Of a stretch of DNA of 10,255 nt, positions 1 through 5,866 are shown piece by piece. This DNA is from Candidatus Woesearchaeota archaeon (GTDB lineage Archaea > Nanobdellota > Nanobdellia > Woesearchaeales > ARS49). Each line of letters starts with the position of its first letter. The first letter of the stretch is position 1. Made by a program: the position numbers and the translations under genes. Location: assembly GCA_019323135.1 (NCBI GenBank), contig JAHWHT010000036.1, forward strand, positions 1 to 10,255, written 5' to 3'. Under the pieces are notes generated by a model. The model searched no databases. It was not told the origin of the DNA and worked only from the letters and a program-made list of their open reading frames with translations.

Positions 1-329
1 TAATATCTGTTGCAGCTATTTTTGTTTGCTGTTACAGGCGGGCTTTGCGGCAAAAGCTTAGGGAAAGTAATTTTTTTGACCGTTGGCTTAAGAAAGGAGA
101 AGAACCGTATCAGGTTGTTACTTTTGGTAATCCAAAGCATTCTGCAAGACAGATTATTGCTAAGATAAGAAAAAAAGACGGCAAAGTTAATTTCTTGATT
201 GGTCATGTCAAAGATGGTTCTGTAAAAAAGTTTATCAAACTAAAGCAATGGTTATCTTTAAAGAGGTATCAAGCATTTCTTCGCAAATGGACAAAGGCTA
301 GAAAACATAAGATTGAGAAATGGGATTAA
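1..329 (+). CDS. C-terminal part of a membrane-anchored basic protein (5' end outside window)
   Basis: The reading frame that ends at the TAA at 327-329 is open to the left edge (first full codon at 3), so the gene enters from outside. A TTG at 45 could act as a start, but nothing like a ribosome binding site precedes it, and the upstream codons read as a hydrophobic run (ISVAAIFVCCYRR) that looks like the end of a membrane helix followed by positive residues. The visible part is about 108 residues, basic, ending with an Arg/Lys/Trp-rich tail (RKWTKARKHKIEKWD). I do not recognise a family. The most likely picture is a transmembrane anchor with a cytoplasmic basic tail. It converges with mre11, with only 11 bases between the stops, and a short T-rich stretch follows the stop. 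Confidence 0.6.
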   Translation, partial: ISVAAIFVCCYRRALRQKLRESNFFDRWLKKGEEPYQVVTFGNPKHSARQIIAKIRKKDGKVNFLIGHVKDGSVKKFIKLKQWLSLKRYQAFLRKWTKARKHKIEKWD

Positions 330-340
330 TTTTTCTGTTT

Positions 341-1549
341 TTATAATTCAAGCAGCGCATCAACATCAGTTCTAACCCTGCACTCAAAGTCTGCGGTTTT
401 CTCTCCGTCTTCTTTTTCATATGACATTACTCTAATCATTTCTTTTGCAATTTCTTTTTCTCTTTCAGCCTCAAAAACGCCCAGCTGTCCTGCATGCTCT
501 CCAATTGCAGTATCCTCAATTTCTTCTACAGAGTTTTTGTTGGTTTTTATCTCCTCAAATTCCTTAGACACTAGTTTATTTGTATTCTTCATCACAAAAT
601 ATGCTCCCTGCGCGTATGCTTTTTTAAAGAATTCTTTGAATTTGATGTCTGTTGGATTGCCTGTGCGCAGGCACCCTTTTGCCCTCAAAGTAACAATAGT
701 TTCTTTCAAGTCAATGTCATTAAGCAAATCAATTAATTCAGAGTTGGCTTCTTCAGGAGTTTTATTCTCACAATCAATATCCAAACTAATCACTGGATGC
801 GGTTCTATTTTCAGGTGCTGGATATGTCCGTTATCCACAATCACGAATCCTCCTTTTTTGAGCTTCTCTAATTCAGAAAATGAGTTAGGATATATTGGTC
901 CAGGATACACTATATTTTCATATCCTGATATGCTCGAATTGTCAATCACATGCACATGCCCGCCCGCATAATAATTAAAGTTTTTTGGAAGAAGAGAAAC
1001 AGGCATAGCGTCCATCTTCTCCAGGCCTTTCGGCTTTAGTTCAGATATTGCTGAGTGAAACATAAATATTTTGTATCTTGTCGACGGTTCTTCAAGATGT
1101 TTTTTGTCAAGATTATAGAAATAATTTTTTTCAAGTCCCCCCTTTTTCCCAAGCAAACCAGTTATTTTTATTTTTGTTTTTGGATCTATCACAAAATCCA
1201 GCCTCAATTTTCCCTCGACTTCTTGTCCAGTGCACACATTTTGCATAAGGCCTGCGCTCTCAAGCACATCTAGAATTGTTTTTCCTGCCGGGCTGAAATC
1301 ATGGCTTCCAGGTATCGCATATACTGGGATGTTTTGGTCTGCCAATTTTTTCAATTGCTCTACCACGATTCTCAGGCTGTCCATTGGAGGCATTGCTGTG
1401 TTAAACAAGTCTCCAGATAACAGAAGAAAGTCAACCCCTATTTTAAGACAATAATCTATTACAGAAATAAACGATTTCTTGTTTACTTCTCTTAGTTTTG
1501 GCTCTCTCCACCCGCCTACATGGCAGTCTGCTATGTGTGCAAACTTCAT
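341..1549 (-). CDS. mre11: Mre11/SbcD-type DNA double-strand break repair nuclease
   Basis: A 402-residue calcineurin-like metallophosphoesterase of the Mre11/SbcD family, which processes DNA ends during double-strand break repair, usually with Rad50. The phosphoesterase motifs appear in order: D8-x-H10 (ADCH), G46-D47 (LLLSGDLF), PGSHD at 80-84, H165 (FMFHSAI) and GGHVH at 196-200. The usual third motif is GNHD, where the Asn binds metal; here it is GSHD, so that ligand is a Ser. The C-terminal 160 residues are charged and fit the capping and Rad50-contact region, but I cannot assign them in detail. It starts 53 bases downstream of the herA stop on the same strand. No Shine-Dalgarno precedes the ATG, and an A/T-rich TATA-like stretch about 26 bases upstream would fit leaderless expression. 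No rad50 follows; the next gene to the left converges on it. Confidence 0.92.
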   Translation of the reverse strand: MKFAHIADCHVGGWREPKLREVNKKSFISVIDYCLKIGVDFLLLSGDLFNTAMPPMDSLRIVVEQLKKLADQNIPVYAIPGSHDFSPAGKTILDVLESAGLMQNVCTGQEVEGKLRLDFVIDPKTKIKITGLLGKKGGLEKNYFYNLDKKHLEEPSTRYKIFMFHSAISELKPKGLEKMDAMPVSLLPKNFNYYAGGHVHVIDNSSISGYENIVYPGPIYPNSFSELEKLKKGGFVIVDNGHIQHLKIEPHPVISLDIDCENKTPEEANSELIDLLNDIDLKETIVTLRAKGCLRTGNPTDIKFKEFFKKAYAQGAYFVMKNTNKLVSKEFEEIKTNKNSVEEIEDTAIGEHAGQLGVFEAEREKEIAKEMIRVMSYEKEDGEKTADFECRVRTDVDALLEL

Positions 1550-1570
1550 GTAGATAAGAAAGTGTATGAA

Positions 1571-1580
1571 CTTTTTAAGT
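1571..1580 (-). promoter_or_regulatory. Weak TATA-like element before mre11
   Basis: Read on the minus strand this is ACTTAAAAAG, centred about 26 bases before the mre11 ATG at 1549. The spacing matches the leaderless pattern seen at other genes here, but the motif is poorer, and read-through from herA could be enough. Confidence 0.3.
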
Positions 1581-1602
1581 TTTTAGCGTCTGCAAAGTAT
1601 GT

Positions 1603-3129
1603 TTAGCGCAGCTTAACTCCCTCAAAGTTCTGTTTTACAGAGATTTGCTTGGCTGCCTCAACAATGTCATTAAAAAATGGAATTTTTACAGGTATTGCGA
1701 ATTTTGCAAAATTTGAGCTCACTATTGCTTCCCCTATGTCCAGCGACGCTATATTTCTTTCATCAGAGCTTAAATCCTGCGCAGCACTCTCAATGAGTGC
1801 TTGTCTCTCTGGTTTTAGCTCGACTCCTAGGATTATTTTTGTGTTCATATTTGCCAAGATATCTCGCGGTATCAGGCTGGGCAGTTGTGTGATTGCAGTA
1901 AGCCCAATCTTAAATTTCCTCCCTTCCCTCGCAATTGTGGAAAATACATTCGGTCCTCTCTCTAGCGCTTCCTTGCCAAGGACTCTCGGAGCCTCCTCCA
2001 GCACGATAGATATCACTGGCTTCTGTCGTAGTTCATCTGAACTGCAGTTTTTATGGGAGTTTAATGCATTTGTTGCAAGTATTCCCCCAATCAAAATCTC
2101 AACTGCTCCGTCAAATTCAGATGTGTCGATTACTACTGTTTTTCCAGATCCTAATTCTCCCATGATGTCTTTGACAGTGGTTTGTCCTGCCTCTTTGTCA
2201 AAGATTCCTTTGCAGATAAGTGTTTCACTCTCGACGTTAAGGTGGAGTATCTGCATGATTTTTCTTCGCACTACATCTGTTGTTGCTTCTATGAACTTAA
2301 CATCTAATGGTTTCTCAAGCACAATCGCCTCTATCCATTTTTGTTGGTATTTTCTATAGTATGCAGCAAGTGCTTGTTTTTGTGCATCGCTCCAGTAAAC
2401 CACTCCATTGAAATGGTTTGGATACAGGCTCTCCAGGTTTATCTTGAGTGTCTTGCATCCTGCAGGAGGATTTCTAGGAGTATAATACACTAGTTTTTCT
2501 TTGGCTTCTGGGTGGTCCTTCAGCCCGATTTTGTTTCTGCCATAGTATTCATCATGAGGGTCTAGCACCAGCAGGCTGCAGTAAGTTTCAGATATCATGT
2601 GCCACAGCAGATTGCTCATTAGCACGCTTTTCCCTCTTCCAGTTGTTCCAGATATCAGGATATGATGGCTCAATACTTTTTCTCCGTCTAAGAATATTGG
2701 CAGGTCAAGCACTTTTGTTCCGCTTCGCAGATTGCCTATGAAAAATCTGTGATTTGTTTTAGTCAGTAAAAAATCAAAGTCTTCTTTTACAACTGCGCGC
2801 ACAGAGGAAAAGAAGTTTGGCAGGGTTTTTGGGGCAATTGCTTTATTGTTTTGGATTGTCACCAGGCTCTTTATTTTTGCAAGAATATAATTTCGCAGGT
2901 TTCCGTCCATAAGCTCCATATCAGAGTCTCCCTCTAACCGAAGTCCGCTCACCAGTTCAAGGTTCTGCTGGCTCAGCTGAGATCCATACACTAGGTCAAA
3001 TACCTGAAATAGTATTTTCTGGTCTCCTGTCTCTGCCATCAAAAGCTCTCCCAGCTCTAGTTTTTTGCCAGTCTTTTCTCTGACGACGATATTTCCAAAT
3101 TCCCCTGATATTATCAGTCCCTTAGCCAT
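1603..3129 (-). CDS. herA: HerA-like bipolar DNA helicase/translocase ATPase
   Basis: A 508-residue FtsK/HerA-superfamily ATPase. In archaea HerA forms a hexameric DNA pump that works with the NurA nuclease and with Mre11-Rad50 in end resection. Residues 1-90 fit the N-terminal beta-barrel domain of HerA. Walker A is GTTGRGKS at 161-168, Walker B is LLVLD at 186-190, a second acidic motif reads VLEEAPRVL around 377-385, and [10 protein letters not shown]...ITQ around 401-415 fits the arginine and sensor region. The family usually runs to about 500 residues, so it appears complete. I chose the ATG at 3129: a TATA box lies about 27 bases upstream, matching leaderless transcription, whereas the TTG at 3141 would add four residues and has no well-placed ribosome site. 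The gene stands upstream of mre11 in the same direction; nurA is not next to it. Confidence 0.9.
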   Translation of the reverse strand: MAKGLIISGEFGNIVVREKTGKKLELGELLMAETGDQKILFQVFDLVYGSQLSQQNLELVSGLRLEGDSDMELMDGNLRNYILAKIKSLVTIQNNKAIAPKTLPNFFSSVRAVVKEDFDFLLTKTNHRFFIGNLRSGTKVLDLPIFLDGEKVLSHHILISGTTGRGKSVLMSNLLWHMISETYCSLLVLDPHDEYYGRNKIGLKDHPEAKEKLVYYTPRNPPAGCKTLKINLESLYPNHFNGVVYWSDAQKQALAAYYRKYQQKWIEAIVLEKPLDVKFIEATTDVVRRKIMQILHLNVESETLICKGIFDKEAGQTTVKDIMGELGSGKTVVIDTSEFDGAVEILIGGILATNALNSHKNCSSDELRQKPVISIVLEEAPRVLGKEALERGPNVFSTIAREGRKFKIGLTAITQLPSLIPRDILANMNTKIILGVELKPERQALIESAAQDLSSDERNIASLDIGEAIVSSNFAKFAIPVKIPFFNDIVEAAKQISVKQNFEGVKLR

Positions 3130-3150
3130 TAAATAATGCAATCCTTTGGT

Positions 3151-3160
3151 ATTTTATAAA
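3151..3160 (-). promoter_or_regulatory. TATA box of herA
   Basis: On the minus strand this reads TTTATAAAAT. Its centre is about 27 bases before the ATG at 3129, so transcription would begin at or very near the start codon. It lies back to back with the promoter at 3190-3197. Confidence 0.6.
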
Positions 3161-3189
3161 TATTTATATTGTGCAAATTAACAAAAAAG

Positions 3190-3197
3190 TTTATATA
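3190..3197 (+). promoter_or_regulatory. TATA box of the lysine-rich gene at 3220
   Basis: The sequence AAAAAAGTTTATATATTT spans 3182-3199 with the TATA core at 3190-3197, centred about 26 bases before the ATG at 3220. No Shine-Dalgarno is present in between, so this looks like a leaderless promoter. The preceding A-rich AAAAG resembles the BRE-side bases at 3540, 4065 and 5800. Confidence 0.65.
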
Positions 3198-3219
3198 TTT
3201 GTCAATTAATATTCCAAAC

Positions 3220-3531
3220 ATGACAAATTACTTTGAAAAAAAGAGGGTTAAAGAGGCTCTTAAAAAGGCAAAAGAGCTTGAAAAAAAGAAGTTATTGACG
3301 CCAAAAGAGGAAGCAGACCTTCAAAGAGAGGCTGTTTCTTTTTCTGAAAAGCTCAAGAAGCTTTTAAAGCCGGCCTGGTTTGTTAGCGATGTCCATAAGA
3401 AGAAACCTGCTGTAAGAACCGCGAAAAAAGCCAAGAAAAAGGCCAAGAAAAAGGCCAAGAAAAAGGCTAAGAAAAAGGCTAAGAAAGCAGTCAAAAAGTC
3501 CTCGTCCTCCACTAAAAAAAAGAAGAAATAG
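3220..3531 (+). CDS. Small lysine-rich, histone H1 tail-like protein
   Basis: A predicted 103-residue protein of extreme basic charge. Residues 1-50 are charged and probably helical (FEKKRVKEALKKAKELEKKK, then EEADLQREAVSFSEKLKKLL). A short PAWFVSDVHKKKPA linker follows, then a tail of AKKK units at about 67-91, a Ser stretch (SSSS) and a final run of lysines. Such tails resemble those of histone H1-like and bacterial Hc1/AlgP-type proteins, so binding to DNA or RNA is the likely role; this is inferred from composition, not from a recognised fold. I chose the ATG at 3220 because a TATA box sits about 26 bases upstream; a longer reading from 3169 would run through that promoter. It is followed by a second lysine-rich gene with its own promoter. 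Confidence 0.75.
   Translation: MTNYFEKKRVKEALKKAKELEKKKLLTPKEEADLQREAVSFSEKLKKLLKPAWFVSDVHKKKPAVRTAKKAKKKAKKKAKKKAKKKAKKAVKKSSSSTKKKKK
3430..3489 (+). repeat. 12-base tandem repeat encoding AKKK units
   Basis: Five consecutive 12-base units of the form GCYAAGAAAAAG, at 3430, 3442, 3454, 3466 and a changed last one at 3478. They encode the alanine-lysine tail of the gene at 3220. The near identity at the DNA level points to expansion by slippage or unequal exchange, so copy number may vary between strains. Confidence 0.9.
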
Positions 3532-3539
3532 TCGAAAAG

Positions 3540-3547
3540 TTTATAAA
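3540..3547 (+). promoter_or_regulatory. TATA box of the lysine-rich gene at 3652
   Basis: GAAAAGTTTATAAAC at 3534-3548 has the TATA core TTTATAAA and A-rich BRE-like bases before it. It begins only a few bases after the stop of the previous gene. A start of transcription near 3570 would give a leader of roughly 80 bases, the longest protein-gene leader that a promoter predicts in this window, leaving aside the unresolved region upstream of 8222. Confidence 0.6.
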
Positions 3548-3569
3548 CAAGAACTGTTTTGATGAGGTT

Positions 3570-3651
3570 ATTCAGACGATGTATTGTCTGTGAATCGGTT
3601 GAGGGGTTTCATACTCCAGAGTTAAAAACAAAAAAGAGGAGGGTAAATAAC
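3570..3651 (+). promoter_or_regulatory. 5' leader with two small hairpins and a strong ribosome binding site
   Basis: The predicted leader contains CAGAC at 3573-3577 pairing with GTCTG at 3586-3590, and a weaker GGGGT...ACTCC hairpin near 3603-3617. GAGGAGGG at 3636-3643 is an almost ideal Shine-Dalgarno, eight bases before the ATG at 3652. The reading frame is open upstream of that ATG, but the upstream codons would start before the predicted transcription start, so they are treated as leader. Confidence 0.4.
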
Positions 3652-4008
3652 ATGGCAGAAAAAGTTAAAAAAGTTGGTGTAAAAAAAGCGCCAGGATATC
3701 TATACTTTGTAGATAAGAAAGGAGATGTTTCTCGAGCAAAGATGGCTAGAGGTCGAAAAAAGGGAAGCAAAAAGATTGAGAAAGTTGCTAAAGTAGGTGT
3801 AAAGAAAGTTTCAGGATACCTATACTTTATTGATTCCAAAGGAGACGTATCAAGAGCAAAGATGGCTCGCGGCGGAAGAAAAAAGAAGAAAAAAGCTAAA
3901 AAGAAAAAGGCTAAGAAAAAAGCTAAAAAGAAAGTAAAGAAGAAAAAGGCTAAAAAGAAAGCTAAGAAGAAAAAAGCTAAGAAAAAGTCTAAGAAGAAGA
4001 AAAAATAA
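3652..4008 (+). CDS. Lysine-rich DNA-binding-like protein with duplicated GYLYF/GDVSRAKMARG module
   Basis: A 118-residue protein made of two copies of a 31-residue module (4-34 and 44-74, period 40) and a tail of about 40 residues that is nearly all Lys and Ala. Each module reads K-V-x-K-V-G-V-K-K-x-x-G-Y-L-Y-F-[VI]-D-x-K-G-D-V-S-R-A-K-M-A-R-G: a short hydrophobic strand pair with an acidic turn and basic ends. I have an impression of having seen similar short GYLYF-D-GDVSR modules in bacterial and archaeal hypothetical proteins, but cannot name a family. With the H1-like tail and the neighbouring lysine-rich gene, a nucleic-acid or chromatin role is likely. The start is fixed by the strong Shine-Dalgarno at 3636-3643. 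Codons in the two modules differ at many sites, so the duplication is not recent. Confidence 0.8.
   Translation: MAEKVKKVGVKKAPGYLYFVDKKGDVSRAKMARGRKKGSKKIEKVAKVGVKKVSGYLYFIDSKGDVSRAKMARGGRKKKKKAKKKKAKKKAKKKVKKKKAKKKAKKKKAKKKSKKKKK
3661..3873 (+). repeat. Tandem 40-residue coding duplication
   Basis: Bases 3661-3753 and 3781-3873 encode the two near-identical modules of the gene at 3652. The amino acids are mostly kept while many third codon positions differ, which suggests selection on the protein module rather than a fresh DNA duplication. Confidence 0.85.
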
Positions 4009-4025
4009 ACTTTCTTTATAATTTA

Positions 4026-4044
4026 TTTTTTTTCTAATTTTTTT
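4026..4044 (+). terminator. Oligo-T terminator after the lysine-rich gene
   Basis: T8 at 4026-4033 and T7 at 4038-4044 follow the stop at 4008 without a clear hairpin. Oligo-T tracts are the usual archaeal intrinsic stop signal. The next promoter begins about 20 bases later. Confidence 0.6.
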
Positions 4045-4064
4045 ATGTGTTCTACAATAGAAAA

Positions 4065-4073
4065 GTATATAAA
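4065..4073 (+). promoter_or_regulatory. TATA box of the GTPase operon
   Basis: AAAAGTATATAAAC spans 4061-4074. Its centre lies about 26 bases before 4095, giving a short leader that holds AGGTGG at 4108-4113, five bases before the GTG start at 4119. Confidence 0.6.
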
Positions 4074-4118
4074 CTAATTATATATTCAAAAAAGTATCTA
4101 AATTAAAAGGTGGTTTGA

Positions 4119-4757
4119 GTGCTTAGCGTATTAAAAAAAGTATTGAATTTATTCCTTGTTGACTGGTTTAAGTCTAAAAGAGACATTAAGCTGGGCCTAT
4201 ACGGTCCTCCTAATTCTGGTAAGACTACGCTGGCTAATAGGATATGTAAAGACTGGCTGGGAGAAGAGATGGGTTCTGCAAGTAATGTCCCTCACGAAAC
4301 AAGGGAGATTCAGATTAAAGAGCAGATTACCCTGAAATCTAAAGACGGTAAGAAAGAATTGATGTTTAATCTTGTTGATACTCCAGGTATTGCTACTAAG
4401 ATTGATTATGAGGATTTTCTTAAGGCAGGTATGACTGAGAAAAAAGCTAAGAAGCGTGCTAAAGAGGCAACAAAGGGAGTTATAGAGTCTATTAAATGGC
4501 TCGATGAGATGGACACGGTTTTGGTTGTTTTAGACGCTACAAAAGATCCTTATTCACAGGTTAACATCACTATCATCGGCAATCTTGCTGCGCGGGATAT
4601 TCCTGTTTTGATTGTCGCAAACAAAGTCGACTTAAAAAGAGCTAATTTAAAGAAAGTGCAGGCAGCATTCCCTCAATATCCTATTGCGGGCATTTCTGCA
4701 AAGTATGGTCGAAAGGTCAAGGACTTATACGAAAACATTTTCGAGTTAATAAAGTAG
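4119..4757 (+). CDS. Era-like small GTPase, first gene of a three-gene archaeal operon
   Basis: A 212-residue single-domain P-loop GTPase. G1 is GPPNSGKT at 29-36, the likely G2 threonine is T61 (HETRE), G3 is DTPG at 87-90, G4 is NKVD at 168-171 and G5 is SAK at 193-195. All nucleotide-binding motifs are intact. Residues 2-17 form a hydrophobic/basic stretch (SVLKKVLNLFLVDWF) that could be an amphipathic helix touching membrane or a partner; this is inference. A lysine-rich insert (MTEKKAKKRAKEATKG, about 105-120) lies after G3. The GTG start is supported by AGGTGG five bases upstream. The order GTPase, DUF2073, zinc-ribbon protein is a recurring archaeal gene set as I recall it; its cellular role is not established to my knowledge. 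The next gene's ribosome site overlaps this stop. Confidence 0.88.
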   Translation: MLSVLKKVLNLFLVDWFKSKRDIKLGLYGPPNSGKTTLANRICKDWLGEEMGSASNVPHETREIQIKEQITLKSKDGKKELMFNLVDTPGIATKIDYEDFLKAGMTEKKAKKRAKEATKGVIESIKWLDEMDTVLVVLDATKDPYSQVNITIIGNLAARDIPVLIVANKVDLKRANLKKVQAAFPQYPIAGISAKYGRKVKDLYENIFELIK

Positions 4758-4760
4758 GTG
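4756..4760 (+). promoter_or_regulatory. Ribosome binding site that decides the DUF2073 start
   Basis: AGGTG overlaps the TAG stop of the GTPase gene and lies nine bases before the ATG at 4770. A GTG at 4758 would sit inside this site, so the ATG is the better start. Confidence 0.6.
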
Positions 4761-4769
4761 AAAAAAAAG

Positions 4770-5159
4770 ATGGTAACACTGCAATTTATGCCGTATTCAG
4801 AGATTGAAACATTAAGTTCTGTTGGCAGAATCCGAAAACTTCTTACTGTTGCTAAGCAGAATAAGATTGTTCTTTTGCAGGGCAGGTTAAAGAAGGATGA
4901 AGAGACAGAGCTTATTAAAGCCACAATGGAAGAGATCAATAAGGAGTTCAAGGGTATTGAGCTTGCGGTTATTAATCCCAAGGTAGAATCACTATCTGGT
5001 TTTGATAAAGTTAAGAGTGATTTTCTCGATATGCTTCTAGGCGACAGGTCTGGGATGACGATAATTGGTCCTGCTAATGTTGTTAAGTCAATTAAAAAGG
5101 ACCCTAATAAGATAGAGTTGCTAACCAAAGAACGCAAGAAGAAAAAGAGGAAGAAATAA
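4770..5159 (+). CDS. DUF2073-family protein
   Basis: A 129-residue soluble protein with alternating strand and helix character, beginning MVTLQFMPYSEIETLSSVGRI and ending in a very basic KERKKKKRKK tail. No catalytic motif is visible. I assign it to DUF2073 from its size, from motifs such as LNP-like turns (VINP), LLGDRSGMTIIGPA, and from its position between the Era-like GTPase and the zinc-ribbon protein; the family assignment is from memory and context. The function is unknown; a GTPase partner or a scaffold is a reasonable guess. It sits 12 bases after the GTPase stop and its own stop overlaps the next start as TAATG, so the three genes are probably translationally coupled. Confidence 0.75.
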   Translation: MVTLQFMPYSEIETLSSVGRIRKLLTVAKQNKIVLLQGRLKKDEETELIKATMEEINKEFKGIELAVINPKVESLSGFDKVKSDFLDMLLGDRSGMTIIGPANVVKSIKKDPNKIELLTKERKKKKRKK

Positions 5160-5539
5160 TGCCGCACCAATGTGTTAGATGCGATTCAATGTATGATGAT
5201 GGTGCACAGGAGATTCTTAAAGGCTGCCCGTGTGGCGGTAAGTTATTCTTTTATATTAAGAAAGAGAAGTTAAAGCAGTTAGAAGATGAGAAGAAGATAG
5301 CACTTTCTCCTGTTCAAAAAGAGCAGATTGAGAAAGATGTGTATGACATGACTGGCATTGATGATCGTGACAGGCCGGTTGTTCTGGATTTAGAATCTAT
5401 TAAAGTTCTTAAGCCTGGCAAGTTTGAATTGGATTTAGTTAAGTTATTCAAAGGAGATCCATTGATTTTCAAGCTTGCTTCTGGTAAATATATCATTGAT
5501 GTTGCAGAGACCTTTAGGCAATTAAGGACGAAAAAATGA
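5159..5539 (+). CDS. Zinc-ribbon protein, DUF2072 (OapC/ArvC-like) family
   Basis: A 126-residue protein with an N-terminal zinc ribbon: C5-x-x-C8 and C23-x-C25 (HQCVRCDSMYDDG...GCPCGG). A charged helix follows at about 34-60, then a C-terminal domain with short strands (VVLDLESIKVLKPGKFELD, GKYIIDVAETF) and the end FRQLRTKK. In public annotation, as I remember it, this family carries the label OapC/ArvC zinc-ribbon protein; the biochemical role is unclear to me. The start overlaps the DUF2073 stop by one base and GAGG lies eight bases before it. The last codons are part of a tandem repeat: the string from TTTAGGCAATTAAGG to the stop recurs twice downstream, so the present TGA-ended tail may not be the original one. 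Confidence 0.82.
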   Translation: MPHQCVRCDSMYDDGAQEILKGCPCGGKLFFYIKKEKLKQLEDEKKIALSPVQKEQIEKDVYDMTGIDDRDRPVVLDLESIKVLKPGKFELDLVKLFKGDPLIFKLASGKYIIDVAETFRQLRTKK

Positions 5540-5545
5540 TTTAAT

Positions 5546-5629
5546 ACGCAAAAATAGTATTTTTAAGCTATTTTGCGTTTGCTGCCTTGTGCAGCATGAT
5601 TTTGATCAAACTTTTTTTTTAAAAGTTTG
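5546..5629 (+). terminator. Three hairpins and a T9 run in repeat unit A, after the zinc-ribbon gene
   Basis: ACGCAAAAATAG (5546-5557) pairs with CTATTTTGCGT (5568-5578) with one bulged A. GCTGC (5581-5585) pairs with GCAGC (5591-5595). CAAACTTTT (5607-5615) pairs perfectly with AAAAGTTTG (5621-5629) around a T loop. The T9 run at 5612-5620 should act as an archaeal transcription stop for the GTPase operon. Confidence 0.55.
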
Positions 5630-5672
5630 GCAGATACAGTTTAGGCAATTAAGGACGAAAAAATGATTTAAT

Positions 5673-5755
5673 ACGCAAAAATAGTATTTTTAAGCTATTT
5701 TGCGTTTGCTGTCTTGTGCAGCATGATTTTGATCAAACTTTTTTTTAAAAGTTTG
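5673..5755 (+). terminator. Same three hairpins and a T8 run in repeat unit B
   Basis: The equivalents lie at 5673-5705, 5708-5722 and 5734-5755. The single base change turns a G-C pair of the second hairpin into a G-U pair, so RNA pairing is kept. The T run is 5739-5746. Confidence 0.5.
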
Positions 5756-5799
5756 GCAGATACAGTTTAGGCAATTAAGGACGAAAAAGTAGGGAAAGA

Positions 5800-5810
5800 T
5801 TTATATATAA
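5800..5810 (+). promoter_or_regulatory. TATA box of the exported protein gene at 5867
   Basis: GGAAAGATTTATATATAA spans 5793-5810 and starts directly after the third repeat copy. Transcription would begin near 5831, leaving a leader of about 35 bases that holds a Shine-Dalgarno. Confidence 0.65.
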
Positions 5811-5852
5811 GAAATAAATCTATATACAGTATCTAATCGTAAAAAAAACTTT

Positions 5853-5859
5853 GAGGTGA
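5853..5859 (+). promoter_or_regulatory. Ribosome binding site of the gene at 5867
   Basis: GAGGTGA, seven bases before the ATG. It is a strong match, in contrast to the leaderless genes to the left. Confidence 0.7.
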
Positions 5860-5866
5860 TTATATT

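Larger units (their letters stand above)
5513..5788 (+). repeat. 126/127-base tandem repeat that copies the end of the zinc-ribbon gene
   Basis: Unit A is 5513-5639 (127 bases), unit B is 5640-5765 (126 bases), and a third partial copy covers 5766-5788 (23 bases). A and B differ by one C/T change (5584 against 5711) and by one T in a T run (nine against eight). Each unit begins with TTTAGGCAATTAAGG and the following bases that encode FRQLRTKK; A and B continue to a TGA stop, while the partial copy continues into AAG TAG, which also keeps the reading FRQLRTKK-stop. Each full unit carries three inverted repeats (described separately). The copies look recently made or homogenised. Confidence 0.93.

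Noticed and set aside
3130..3141. TTG start for HerA adding four residues
   Set aside because: The AAAGGA before it is too close to serve it, and the TATA spacing favours the ATG at 3129.
3169..3219. Upstream extension of the gene at 3220
   Set aside because: The extension runs across the TATA box at 3190-3197.
3321..3512. Hydrophobic Phe/Leu/Ala-rich frame opposite the lysine-rich tail
   Set aside because: It is the antisense reading of the Lys/Ala codons, so the apparent membrane protein is an artefact.
3559..3600. C/D box RNA in the leader of the gene at 3652
   Set aside because: A TGATGA box C-like string is present but no properly placed CTGA box D.
3559..3651. Upstream extension of the lysine-rich gene at 3652
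   Set aside because: It would begin before the predicted transcription start, and an excellent ribosome site sits just ahead of the ATG at 3652.
4758..4769. GTG start for the DUF2073 gene
   Set aside because: The GTG lies within the likely ribosome site of the ATG at 4770.
5513..5788. CRISPR array
   Set aside because: Only two full units of about 127 bases, with no short repeats and no unique spacers.
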